Below, piece by piece: positions 55,163 to 63,776 of a stretch of 64,000 nt of DNA (position 1 is the first letter of the stretch; every line of letters begins with the position of its first letter). This DNA is from Blastocatellia bacterium (GTDB taxonomy: Bacteria; Acidobacteriota; Blastocatellia; UBA7656; JADIYM01). The position numbers were made by a program, and so were the translations under genes. The stretch is taken from positions 221,370-285,369 of the forward strand of contig JAJTWZ010000001.1 in assembly GCA_021463145.1 (NCBI GenBank), given 5' to 3'. The notes beneath the pieces are model-generated. The model saw only the letters and a program-made list of their open reading frames with translations, did no database searches and was not told where the DNA came from.

Positions 55163-57103
55163 TCACCTGCCGCGGACCATCGTCCAGAATATTGCCCCGA
55201 TGAGCACCAGCCCCGCTGCATACGCCGAGAAGCCGAACACGGCGGCGAGCAGTCTGGCCCGACGCGAAGGCGCATCCGCGAGCAAATCCTCCAGGCGTCC
55301 TTCCTCCACCAGCCTGCGATATTCCTCGGGGCGCTCCTCCTGAAAGCGGGCAAGCGGCAGCCTGCCCGTAAAGACCACAGTATCGAGAGGGAAATTTTCC
55401 GGCCGCATGTGGTTGTGGAAGAAGTGAAACGCAAAGATGAAACCCGTGGCCAGAAGCGCCTCTTCACCGTGCACTATCATGGCAACGTTGAGGAACTCGC
55501 CGGGCAGCACTGCCGAGAACCAGTTTGGACACCAGAGAACGAGGCCTGAGAGCCCGATGATCGGAACTCCCCAGAAGACCGCGAAATAGTCGAATTTCTC
55601 CCAGTACGTCCAGCGGTCGAATCGTGGCATCGTCTTGTCCACGTACACGAACCATCGCACCATACCGATCAGATCCGCGAAGTCCTTTCGGCGTGGAACC
55701 ATTGAATCCGGGCCCCGGAAGAGCCCGCGCTCGCGCTTCACGATCCACTTCCAACCGAGCCTCGAGACGTGGAAGATCGCGTAGCCGAACGTTACGACCG
55801 CGAACACGCGGTGAAGGAACCGGGTCACATCCAGGCCACCCACCGCCGCCGCAAGGCCCTGCCCCCAACCCGTGTAGTAGTACATCAGCGGAAGTCCCGT
55901 CGCTGCGAGAACTATGAAACTCACCGCCATCACGGCGTGTGTAGCGCGGTCCGGCCGGCCGAACCGGATAATCCACTGTTCTCCATCGCGAATGCGGTGA
56001 GCTTCCCCTCTGGCCAGTCCCACGATCGATCTCTGCAGCCAGAGCACGGTGTGGATTCCGAAGAAGCCGAAGACCGCCACGAATAGCAGGCTCATGAAGG
56101 TGCTGGCCCAGTAGATCACCGCGGATCTGTCAGGATTCGAGGGCTCTGCGTGCGGGTCGTACGTGACGAATCCACTGGTCGCGCCCGGGTGGCACCGTCC
56201 GCAGGTGCCAATCAGATTCCCGGCGTGGACTGACGACTCGGTGTCCGACGCGGGCAGGTTCCGATGAGAGGTGTGGCAGTCCGCGCACGTAGCCGACGGA
56301 CGGAAGCCCAGCGCCAGCGACTGACCGTGGAATGTGTCGCGATAACTAGGCGCCTGCTTCTCGTGACACTCACCGCAACGGGTCACGGTCTCGATGTTGA
56401 AGTCGCGTGTGCTAGCGGGCGCGCGGCCGTGCGACACGGCCGAATGACACGTGACGCAAACCGGGGCGCCAGCGTCGCCGCGGGCGACGGCCTTGAAGTG
56501 GCTGCTCGCTTCGTAGTCGGCACGTATCGTCTGATGACAGGCAGAGCACGTCGTGGACATCGCGGCCGGCGACAGCATCGACTTCGGGTCCGTGGACGGC
56601 ACTATTGCGTGCGAACCGTGACAGTCGGCGCAACTCGCGGATGCGTTGACCCCGCGCGACTGGCCAAGGCCGTGAATGCTCGAGCGAAACGACTCAGCCT
56701 CGGCGCCGTGACACTTGGCGCACGTTGCCGAAACGTTCGCGCGATGGACGGTAGACCGCGGATCGTCGAACCGAAACACCGTGTCCCACTGTCCGTTGCT
56801 GGAGTGACAGTCTAGACAAGTCGCACCGGGCGCTCCTCTGCTCGAGACCAAGGCGTGCACGCTCGATTCGTATTGCTCGTGGGCGTGCACGTGAAACCTT
56901 GCGCCGCCCAGGTACGGCATCGGCTTACCCGGTTCGTGGCATCCCTGACACGCAATCGAGGCGCCGGAGTCGCTCTGGATCTCGAGTATCGGAACTCGAT
57001 CCGCAACCCGCCCGGCCTCTCCCGGTTCCACCGGCTGCTGGCCGCCCACTGCAACTGAAAGCAGCACGAGACCGGCAGCGGCAAGCAGTGCGTGTCGTTT
57101 CAT
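55163..57103 (-). CDS. nonaheme cytochrome c fused to b-type membrane cytochrome
   Basis: From ATG 57103 (GAGGA upstream) the protein has 646 aa. After the signal peptide, residues ~30-310 carry nine CxxCH motifs (CQGCH, CLDCH, CAKCH, CADCH, CSACH, CVTCH, CGECH, CADCH, CGRCH). The C-terminal ~320 residues have about six membrane helices with His ligands ([43 protein letters not shown]), like cytochrome b561/formate dehydrogenase gamma subunits. It would oxidise quinol in the inner membrane and pass electrons to its own periplasmic hemes. It is the last gene of the six-gene electron-transfer operon. Confidence 0.9.
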   Translation of the reverse strand: MKRHALLAAAGLVLLSVAVGGQQPVEPGEAGRVADRVPILEIQSDSGASIACQGCHEPGKPMPYLGGARFHVHAHEQYESSVHALVSSRGAPGATCLDCHSSNGQWDTVFRFDDPRSTVHRANVSATCAKCHGAEAESFRSSIHGLGQSRGVNASASCADCHGSHAIVPSTDPKSMLSPAAMSTTCSACHQTIRADYEASSHFKAVARGDAGAPVCVTCHSAVSHGRAPASTRDFNIETVTRCGECHEKQAPSYRDTFHGQSLALGFRPSATCADCHTSHRNLPASDTESSVHAGNLIGTCGRCHPGATSGFVTYDPHAEPSNPDRSAVIYWASTFMSLLFVAVFGFFGIHTVLWLQRSIVGLARGEAHRIRDGEQWIIRFGRPDRATHAVMAVSFIVLAATGLPLMYYYTGWGQGLAAAVGGLDVTRFLHRVFAVVTFGYAIFHVSRLGWKWIVKRERGLFRGPDSMVPRRKDFADLIGMVRWFVYVDKTMPRFDRWTYWEKFDYFAVFWGVPIIGLSGLVLWCPNWFSAVLPGEFLNVAMIVHGEEALLATGFIFAFHFFHNHMRPENFPLDTVVFTGRLPLARFQEERPEEYRRLVEEGRLEDLLADAPSRRARLLAAVFGFSAYAAGLVLIGAIFWTMVRGR

Positions 57104-57110
57104 GGGATCC

Positions 57111-57917
57111 TCAGAAGTGCCACGTGGCGCCGGTATGGCAACGCTTGCAGTCAGAGAAATCGTCGCCGCCGAAAGCGCGCACATCGTCGTGGCAGGTTGC
57201 GCAACTGAAGGTCCGTGTCAGGCGCCTATGCTGAGATGCGACAGGCGATGTCACCTGACGGGATTGACGAAGGCCCGATCGAACAGTGTGGCACTCGGAA
57301 CAGGTCAGCCCCTCGGATCGGTGGGTCGCGTGACTGAAACCGACCCGGAATGCGGCTGCTGCCGTCGGTGTCGGCGTGTAACGGCCGATCGCGTGACAGG
57401 TTCCGCACGACGAAATGTCCCGGCCGCGACTGACCGCGCCGGGCTGGTGACACACGAAGCAGGTTGAATGCGCCGATACGCCCGATGGAATGGCGAGTCC
57501 GGCTCCACGCCGCCCCGCCCCGTGGCACGCGGCACACGCCTCGCGCGGCCTGGCGCTGCCACGAGCGTGGCGGGCGTGATCGAATCGAACGTTGAAGCTT
57601 CGCAGCGGCGGAAAGCCCCGAAGGGAGCCCGACGCCGGATCTACGTGACACACGGAACAGAGCGTGCCCGCCGACGAAGCGAACTCCTGTGCGTGGCATC
57701 CGGCGCAAGGCGAGTGTCCCGGCAGCCTGATCGCGGCCGCGTTCGTGTCACGGCGGTGACAGAGAAGGCACGGAACCTGGGCGTGCTGCAGCAGCGTGTG
57801 ATTGAAAGTCACGCGCCGGGCCTGCGGTTCGGCCGAACCACCTCCGTCCGCACTGCCGGCGAGAGCGACAGAGAGTGCGGTCACGAGAAGGAGAACCGGC
57901 ATCAGGCGATAGCGCAC
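57111..57917 (-). CDS. nonaheme c-type cytochrome
   Basis: The 268-aa protein has a signal peptide and nine CxxCH motifs (CLLCH, CAGCH, CSVCH, CAACH, CFVCH, CGTCH, CSECH, CATCH, CKRCH) with distal His-rich segments such as VTFNHTLLQH and VRFDHARHARG, which are typical of c7/c3-like bis-His hemes. The start is GTG 57917 (ATG 57902 is an alternative). It is separated by 3 nt from the upstream gene and 7 nt from the downstream gene. It is probably a periplasmic electron shuttle. Confidence 0.88.
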   Translation of the reverse strand: MRYRLMPVLLLVTALSVALAGSADGGGSAEPQARRVTFNHTLLQHAQVPCLLCHRRDTNAAAIRLPGHSPCAGCHAQEFASSAGTLCSVCHVDPASGSLRGFPPLRSFNVRFDHARHARGSARPREACAACHGAGRRGAGLAIPSGVSAHSTCFVCHQPGAVSRGRDISSCGTCHAIGRYTPTPTAAAAFRVGFSHATHRSEGLTCSECHTVRSGLRQSRQVTSPVASQHRRLTRTFSCATCHDDVRAFGGDDFSDCKRCHTGATWHF

Positions 57918-57920
57918 TGG

Positions 57921-59003
57921 TCAGTTCCCCCTTGCCTTCGCCACAAGATCCGCGTGAGCCGGCGGAAGCGCGCGGCCGGCATATCCCAAGTGGCATTTCG
58001 AACAAGCGAATCGCGGGTCGGCCTGGCGTCGCGCGACCTCGAACGTCAAGGCGCCTCCCTCATCTGGAGTGGCGGTGACGTGACACCCGGAGCCGCCGCA
58101 GGACTGCACTCGTACGGTCGCCTGGCCGTTGCCGCCGTCCATCGACTGAATGTCGTGGCAGGACGTGCACTCAACTTCCTGATGCAGGCCACCCGAATGC
58201 GGGAATGTCGCGGACGACGCCCGCCGGCGCCACACCTTGAAGATGAAAGGGTCGCCGGCGCCCATAAGCTTCGCCGCCCCAGGATCGAAATCGGTCGACG
58301 ACCGGCTGATCGACGGCACGTGGCACGACGCGCAGTCACGCGGCGCTGGCGGAAGGCCGCCCTCCGGAGAGTGGCATTCGAAGCACGTTGCGTGATCCTC
58401 GGGCGAAGTCTGAAAAGTTCCGCGCTTCAGCCAAAACCCTTCAAGAGCCTTGGGAGGCGCCGTGAAGAACTCACCCGCGGCCTCGTTCGCTGACTTGTAG
58501 ACTTCGTGACACGAGGAGCACGCAGCAGCGGGCGATTCGCCGCCGAGCAAGTCGAGGTGTTTCGCGTGCGGGAAGGCTATCCGGAATGCAGAGTCGAAAT
58601 CCCGAGCTCGATCCGACGAGCGGAACCTATCGACCGGATTCGGGAATGGACGGCGCGACGTCTCACGCGGAGTCACGGCGGTGTGGCAGACAGAACAGAT
58701 TTTCGGGGCCGGCCGTTCCCTTGCGAAGAACTGGGTGCGGTGACAATCGAGACAGGATTCGTGGCGTGGGAATTCCGTGACGTCGGGAAAGCTCTCGTCC
58801 CTTGCTTCCTTCCAGTTTGCCGACGGAAAAGTGTGACACGAATCGCAGGAACGACGGTGGGCAGTAGTCGCGTGCGAGAAGCGGGAATAGTCCGGACCGG
58901 GTCGCGCACCGCGTCGTTGGGCGACGGCGCTCAGCAATGGCAGCGTGGTTCCGAACGCCGCCATCGCAAGAAGAATCGCGAATCTGGTCGCCCGGTCTGC
59001 CAT
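57921..59003 (-). CDS. multiheme c-type cytochrome (8 CxxCH plus one CX4CH)
   Basis: From ATG 59003 the protein has 360 aa with a signal peptide (MADRATRFAILLAMAAFGTT). It has eight CxxCH motifs (CDSCH, CLDCH, CSVCH, CSSCH, CFECH, CASCH, CTSCH, CSKCH) and one CGGSGCH, a CX4CH site as known from cytochrome c3, so nine hemes are likely. Paired distal-His segments (SRFSHATTAHR, AFPHAKHLD, TFPHSGGLH) fit bis-His ligation. It is probably periplasmic. Confidence 0.87.
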   Translation of the reverse strand: MADRATRFAILLAMAAFGTTLPLLSAVAQRRGARPGPDYSRFSHATTAHRRSCDSCHTFPSANWKEARDESFPDVTEFPRHESCLDCHRTQFFARERPAPKICSVCHTAVTPRETSRRPFPNPVDRFRSSDRARDFDSAFRIAFPHAKHLDLLGGESPAAACSSCHEVYKSANEAAGEFFTAPPKALEGFWLKRGTFQTSPEDHATCFECHSPEGGLPPAPRDCASCHVPSISRSSTDFDPGAAKLMGAGDPFIFKVWRRRASSATFPHSGGLHQEVECTSCHDIQSMDGGNGQATVRVQSCGGSGCHVTATPDEGGALTFEVARRQADPRFACSKCHLGYAGRALPPAHADLVAKARGN

Positions 59004-59043
59004 CGCCACGACTACCCTCGACGCGAACCCGCGCCTCCGTCCT

Positions 59044-59628
59044 TCATTTCTTGTGACACTGCGTGCACTTCTGCGGTCCAGGCGCCTTGACGTCCTGCCT
59101 GTGCTTGGCGACCTCCTCGTGGCAGTTGGCACAGTTGCGGTGGAAGGCGAGTTGATTTGTCAGAGTCAGAATCGCAGCGCTGTCCTCGTGCTTCAGCGTC
59201 GGAATTTCCGGCCAGTTCACCGGTGTCGTTCCCGGCCTTGCGTGGCACGAGCGGCACGCGATCAATCCAACCGAGTCCCCACCACTGGAAAGCAGGTCGG
59301 CCGTCAGCGTGGTCGTCCTGTCGGCCGGCCACGCGGTCTTGAGCGGCGGGTGCTTGGCAACTTCCGAAGCCGGTTGCGCGGTGTGATGGCATTCGACGCA
59401 AGCGATCGGTCCAGTTCCGCTGATGCTGTAGTTCTTCGTCGCGTGGTTGGCGTGATTGAACGAGACCTGTCCCAACCTCGCGTCCTTTGCGAGCACGATG
59501 ACATCCGGCAACTTACGCGCTTCCTGCGACGCAGCCCGCGTGCTTCGTGAGCCGATCGCGAGAACGCTGGCGCAGACCGGTAGACCGATCAGGAAAAGTC
59601 CGGCCAGGAGTGCGAATCGTCGATTCAT
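59044..59628 (-). CDS. tetraheme c-type cytochrome (c7/c3-like)
   Basis: The 194-aa protein has a signal peptide and four CxxCH motifs (CVECH, CRSCH, CANCH, CTQCH). The FNHANHATKNY segment before the first heme gives the paired distal His of the class III cytochrome fold. GAAGGAG lies 5 nt before ATG 59628. It sits between the porin gene and the nonaheme genes and is probably a small periplasmic carrier. Confidence 0.9.
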   Translation of the reverse strand: MNRRFALLAGLFLIGLPVCASVLAIGSRSTRAASQEARKLPDVIVLAKDARLGQVSFNHANHATKNYSISGTGPIACVECHHTAQPASEVAKHPPLKTAWPADRTTTLTADLLSSGGDSVGLIACRSCHARPGTTPVNWPEIPTLKHEDSAAILTLTNQLAFHRNCANCHEEVAKHRQDVKAPGPQKCTQCHKK

Positions 59629-59639
59629 GGGATCTCCTT

Positions 59640-61691
59640 CTATTCCCGGCGTCCGAAGTAGAAACGCAAGGACGCATAAGGCAGATGCGCTCGGTAGTCC
59701 TGGTTGTCACGGAGGTTGATGGGCACGGGCGGCCTCGAAAAGTCGTCCTCCTCGAACCTGTAATACTGGTAGCCGACAGTGAGATCTACGCGGTCGTGGA
59801 GCCTGAACGCAGCGCGAATCTCCGGCGACAGGTAGCGGTACGGATACGATGATATGAGCACATCCGGCGTCGGCGGAACGCGATCGCCCGCGGCATTGTC
59901 GTCGTGAATTCTAAAGCCGCCGTAGACGCTCACATTGGAGTGAACCTTTGCGCTTGCGCTAACCCACGCGAAGTTGTCACGCAGGTAATACTCGCTGACG
60001 CCAGAGCGCTTCTGGAAGTTTGCGAAGAAGATCACGTCCGCTCGGCTCGTCACCCGCGTGTGCGTGTATCCGGCATTCATGGTGTATCTCGAGTTTGGCG
60101 TCCAGTCGACAGTCGCCGAGACGATTCGAGACTTGGACTCGGCGCCGAAGTCTACTGGCGGGATCGTGTCCGTCATGGCCGGGTTGTCGTTGTCGCGAGC
60201 AACGCCCGAGACGTTGATCGTAAGCGAGTCGCCGATGAGAATCCTGTTTCTCAACCTGACGCTGTTGTAATCGTAGTTGCCGGTGCGCGTGAAGACGTTG
60301 TCGCTTTCCCCACGCTCGAGGTCGAAGTAGATCGTCCACGCCCGCGGCAAGGCCTTCGCTCGCAGGCCGAATATGAAGGTGTTCGTGCGATTGTCGGCTT
60401 CCTCACGGTGGGGCTTGCCGGGGGGCGGGCCGTCGGCTTCGAAGTCGAGCGATTCGAACTCGCTACGCCGGTCCGTATATCGATAGCCTATGTGAGCGTT
60501 CACTCTCGGATGGAACTCGTAGTCGATCTCGAAAATGTTCGATACGTGGCGCAGGCGTGTCAGTCTGCTCGCGAGCGACTCGGCCACGACGACAGGGCCG
60601 CCGAGGGTGCGCAACAGGGACTCGGTCAGATCCTGGCGCCCGTCGATCTCGAAGCGGTTGAAACGGAACGTGTTCGATATCGTCAACTGATCGGTGGCAA
60701 GAATTGTGACGCCGACATCGGCGAGTACCTGTGGCCGTTCGGCTTCGGACTCGCCATTCGCCTCGAGCAAGGCAATCGGCGCAGTGGAGAAGTCGACCCC
60801 CGAAAGCGCTTCGATCAGGGTGCTTTCCGTCCTCGAATGGCTGTAAATGAATCGGCCGGTCAGGTCGACCATATCGTTCAGAAGGGCGTGACCCGTCACC
60901 CTCGTGAAGTGAATTCGTCCCTCGCTGGGAAGTTCACGCGAAAAGGCCGTCAGGTAGGTGGGAACGGCGGCGCCGGAACTCCCCTCCTCGAAACCGTCGA
61001 TGGAGAAGGTCGCGTCGTCGCGATAACGCCTGTAACCATGCTGAAACGACAGGTCCAGCTTGCCAAGCGTCGCGTCGAATCCGGCCGTAATGGTGTCAGA
61101 CCTGGTCCGGGTTGGCGCAATGAGCGGAAACTCGTCCCGCGAGAAGTCGTAGGTCGTCAACGTATCTCCACTCTTTCGGTCGAACTCGTAAGAAAAGTTC
61201 GGCCGGAATCGGGCGCTCTGGGGAAACAGGGTCACGCTGACGTCGCCAAACGTGTGCTCGGTGTCGTCCACGTGTTCCTTGAGTGCGAGGTTCCGGAGCG
61301 CATTGAAGTAGTTCACTCTTCGGATGGTCGAATCGACCCGATAACAATCCAGTTTCTCGGCGTTGATACGGACGCTTCCCGCGGGGTCGCTGTCCCATCC
61401 GGTTACGCGCACCAGCAGCTGGTCGAAGATGCCGCCCTCTCCCGCCGGTGCCTTCATCAGCAGGCTCGAGTCGAGGAACTGGAACCCAGGGCCGTAGTTG
61501 AGATCACTCCGGTACTTGTCGACGTCCCCATCCACCTTGACGCCCCTGATACCCACCTCGACGCTCGACGTCACGGTGTAAGGTCCGACAACATCGGGCC
61601 CCGAATCGGCGGGTTGCTGTGCTCGAGCGGCGCCTCCGAGCGCCACGAAGCCGACTATGGCGAGGATTGTCCGAATGGCTCTCTTGTCCAC
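59640..61691 (-). CDS. MtrB-like outer-membrane beta-barrel protein
   Basis: From GTG 61691 (GGGAGG 6 nt upstream) the protein has 683 aa with a signal peptide (VDKRAIRTILAIVGFVALGG) and a long series of amphipathic beta strands with aromatic girdles, ending ASLRFYFGRRE, the terminal aromatic strand of a barrel. The length and its place 22 nt after a DmsE/MtrA-type decaheme cytochrome gene match the MtrB/PioB porin family, which wraps MtrA in the outer membrane. There is no significant Cys content. Confidence 0.83.
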   Translation of the reverse strand: MDKRAIRTILAIVGFVALGGAARAQQPADSGPDVVGPYTVTSSVEVGIRGVKVDGDVDKYRSDLNYGPGFQFLDSSLLMKAPAGEGGIFDQLLVRVTGWDSDPAGSVRINAEKLDCYRVDSTIRRVNYFNALRNLALKEHVDDTEHTFGDVSVTLFPQSARFRPNFSYEFDRKSGDTLTTYDFSRDEFPLIAPTRTRSDTITAGFDATLGKLDLSFQHGYRRYRDDATFSIDGFEEGSSGAAVPTYLTAFSRELPSEGRIHFTRVTGHALLNDMVDLTGRFIYSHSRTESTLIEALSGVDFSTAPIALLEANGESEAERPQVLADVGVTILATDQLTISNTFRFNRFEIDGRQDLTESLLRTLGGPVVVAESLASRLTRLRHVSNIFEIDYEFHPRVNAHIGYRYTDRRSEFESLDFEADGPPPGKPHREEADNRTNTFIFGLRAKALPRAWTIYFDLERGESDNVFTRTGNYDYNSVRLRNRILIGDSLTINVSGVARDNDNPAMTDTIPPVDFGAESKSRIVSATVDWTPNSRYTMNAGYTHTRVTSRADVIFFANFQKRSGVSEYYLRDNFAWVSASAKVHSNVSVYGGFRIHDDNAAGDRVPPTPDVLISSYPYRYLSPEIRAAFRLHDRVDLTVGYQYYRFEEDDFSRPPVPINLRDNQDYRAHLPYASLRFYFGRRE

Positions 61692-61713
61692 GATGGTCCT
61701 CCCTTTCCGTGCG

Positions 61714-62775
61714 TTACCGGAAATAGAGCGGATGGCTCTGTGAGCCGTGGATCTGCACGTGGCAAGTCGTGCAGTTGCGCCACTTCTCCTGAGCGAGGTT
61801 GTGGAAGCTTGGTGTGCCTGGCTGGCCCACGCCGATATTTCCGACATCGGTGTGGCATTCGATGCAGAGCTGGTAGACATTTGCGCGACGGAGCATCCGC
61901 GGGTTGGCGGAACCGTGCGGCGCGTGGCAGGCAGCGCATCCTTCCAGTTTCAGCGGCGCGTGTTCGAACGTGAATGGCCCCTGCTTGTCGGTGTGGCACT
62001 TGACGCACGCCGCATCCGCACCCGTGGCCAGCCGTGTCTGCCGCGATTCGAATCCACCGTGAGGATTGTGACAGTCGCTGCAGTTGACTGCTCCTTCGAG
62101 CACCCTGTGCCTGAATGGCAAGGTGAACTGCGCACGCATCTCGTTGTGGCAGTCCAGGCACAGCTGCGGCTCGCTATCGCGCAGCATTACTTCCGAACCC
62201 CAGTCGGGTTTGTGCCGGGATGCGCTCCCAACCAGACTCTGCGGCCCGAGACGGTCAGGACGACGCGGCATACCGTGCGGATCGTGACAGTCCGTGCAGC
62301 CGATGTCGTTCCGCCAATGATCGCCGCGCCGATAGTTGATGTGTTCCTCGCCCATCCCCGCGTGGCACTTCAGGCAATTGTCCGAGACGTCCTTCGGGGA
62401 CTTGCCGCGAAAACTCCCGGCGAGCGTTGACTCGCATTCGGGCTCGGCCTGACCTGAATCGCGCGCCTCTTTCTTCCGCGTTTCGCACAATACGTGTGTC
62501 TTCGCGGGACCATGACAAGACTCGCAGCCCCGGCTCATGTCCGTCTTGAACCGGCTATGGGCCACATTTGCGTGAGGCGTGCCCTGAAAGTTCTGGAACT
62601 CCTCTTCGTGGCACGCCTGGCAGGATTCATTCCCAACAAAATCGTCGGGGACAGGTGCAGGGACCGCTTCGCTCGAGGCAATCCCGGTCGCAAGGCCACT
62701 CGCAATTGCGAAGACGAGCACCGATACGACCCAAACTGCTACAAGGACGGACTTGCAGGGTTTGATCTGCTTCAT
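61714..62775 (-). CDS. DmsE/MtrA-type decaheme cytochrome c
   Basis: The 353-aa protein has a signal peptide and ten CxxCH motifs (CQACH, CESCH, CLKCH, CTDCH, CLDCH, CSDCH, CVKCH, CAACH, CIECH, CTTCH) at MtrA/DmsE-like spacing, with GNESCQACHEEEFQNFQGTPH near the start. DmsE/MtrA proteins carry electrons across the outer membrane inside an MtrB-type porin. GGAGA is 7 nt before ATG 62775. It is the first gene of the operon and divergent from the MerR-type regulator gene. Confidence 0.92.
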   Translation of the reverse strand: MKQIKPCKSVLVAVWVVSVLVFAIASGLATGIASSEAVPAPVPDDFVGNESCQACHEEEFQNFQGTPHANVAHSRFKTDMSRGCESCHGPAKTHVLCETRKKEARDSGQAEPECESTLAGSFRGKSPKDVSDNCLKCHAGMGEEHINYRRGDHWRNDIGCTDCHDPHGMPRRPDRLGPQSLVGSASRHKPDWGSEVMLRDSEPQLCLDCHNEMRAQFTLPFRHRVLEGAVNCSDCHNPHGGFESRQTRLATGADAACVKCHTDKQGPFTFEHAPLKLEGCAACHAPHGSANPRMLRRANVYQLCIECHTDVGNIGVGQPGTPSFHNLAQEKWRNCTTCHVQIHGSQSHPLYFR

Positions 62776-63269
62776 GGCTCATTCTCCAGCGGAAAGTTCG
62801 CACCGCAGAGTCAATCTGACTTCCAACCGACGGCGAAGCATCGTCCCAGGCGGTTCGATCCACGACGGCCTCGAGATCCTGATTTCGCTCCCAATCCGCC
62901 TCGAGATCGCCGTCTTTCAGGCGCGTCCGAGGTCTCGTCGACCAAAGTGCATTGTCAGCCAGGTCCAAGGGCTAGCGCGCTTGTACAACCTGGGAGCCGG
63001 TGACAGGTCAAGCAGGAAATTTCCCCAACCCCGGTAGCCGAGATCCGGCTCGACTGGGGAATCTCACCCTTCTGCCTCCGGGGCGCAAGAGTCGGACCGC
63101 ATCGTTCAACCGGCGTCGATGACCGTGAACACCGGCAAACGCATTGGAATCGCTTCGAGTCGGCGCAGCGCTTGTCCCGCTTCGACTGGCCGCCAGTACC
63201 GGCACGCATCGTGCGTACTCGCGGGCGGAAGTGCGCCGGAACTGCAGCCACCTGCGCCGGGGAGGCCTT
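62776..63269. other. intergenic region upstream of the electron-transfer operon
   Basis: This 494-bp gap separates the leftward cytochrome operon from the rightward merR-type gene, so both promoters should be here. I see a nested inverted repeat at 63021-63061 and a weak minus-strand TTGACC near 63005-63010, but no convincing -10. Short open frames on both strands look random, including one with a chance CLTCH. Confidence 0.5.
63021..63061. repeat. nested inverted repeat between merR and cytochrome operon
   Basis: Outer arms TTCCCCA (63021-63027) and TGGGGAA (63055-63061) enclose inner arms AGCCG (63036-63040) and CGGCT (63046-63050). It could be an operator or an RNA structure in the cytochrome leader. 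It does not match the conserved core of c-di-GMP or cGAMP (GEMM) riboswitches by eye. Confidence 0.35.
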
Positions 63270-63776
63270 ATGACCATGACCGTCGAAGAACTCTCACGCC
63301 GGACTGGAGTGGTGGCCAATACGATCCGCTACTACACGCGGATCGGGCTGCTCCGCCCCAGGCGGCATCCGTCCAACAGTTATCGCCTGTACGGAGACCG
63401 GGATCTTAAGCGACTCAGTTTCATCGGCCATGCCAAGTGGCTTGGACTGTCGCTGGCCGAGATTCGCGGGCTCATTCAGACCGCGGAGGCAGGCGGATCA
63501 ACCAGCGGCACAGCGAGGAAGATCGTTGCGCAGCGAGCCGCCGATGTGAGCCGCCAGATCGCCGGCCTCATGGAACTGGAGCGCGAACTTACTGCGGCCC
63601 TCGTCGCGTGGAACGATCAGCCGGACCTTCCGCAGAGTGTCGATTCGATCTGCCCGCTCATCGAGCTCTATGTCCCGACGAGGCGCACGGAACGTGCCCT
63701 TGGCCGTGGCTCTAGATTCGCGTTTCGAGCGTCTCCGGTTGTTCTGGACGGCGGCAACATCGAAACTCCGGAGTAG
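63270..63776 (+). CDS. MerR-family transcriptional regulator
   Basis: From ATG 63270 (GGGGAGG 5 nt upstream) the protein has 168 aa. The N-terminal winged HTH (VEELSRRTGVVANTIRYYTR, then IGLLRPRRHPSNSYRLYGDR) and the hinge (LSFIGHAKWLGLSLAEIRGLI) are typical. A coiled-coil dimerisation helix follows, then a short C-terminal sensor region with only one Cys (SICPLIEL), so it lacks the three-Cys set of CadR/PbrR heavy-metal sensors. Its divergent position suggests it may control the cytochrome operon. Confidence 0.85.
   Translation: MTMTVEELSRRTGVVANTIRYYTRIGLLRPRRHPSNSYRLYGDRDLKRLSFIGHAKWLGLSLAEIRGLIQTAEAGGSTSGTARKIVAQRAADVSRQIAGLMELERELTAALVAWNDQPDLPQSVDSICPLIELYVPTRRTERALGRGSRFAFRASPVVLDGGNIETPE

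Noticed and set aside
59904..61973. 689-aa plus-strand frame across the MtrB-like gene
   Set aside because: Opposite-strand shadow; the minus-strand frame has signal peptide, beta-barrel pattern, Shine-Dalgarno and operon position.
62940..63100. GEMM (c-di-GMP/cGAMP) riboswitch upstream of the cytochrome operon
   Set aside because: GGGGTT and GGTAGC-like pieces occur, but not in the conserved order and without the GACGCAAAGCC core; needs Rfam search.
62955..63251. 98-aa minus-strand frame with a CLTCH motif
   Set aside because: A single CxxCH in an Arg-rich frame without signal peptide or ribosome binding site is likely chance in GC-rich DNA.
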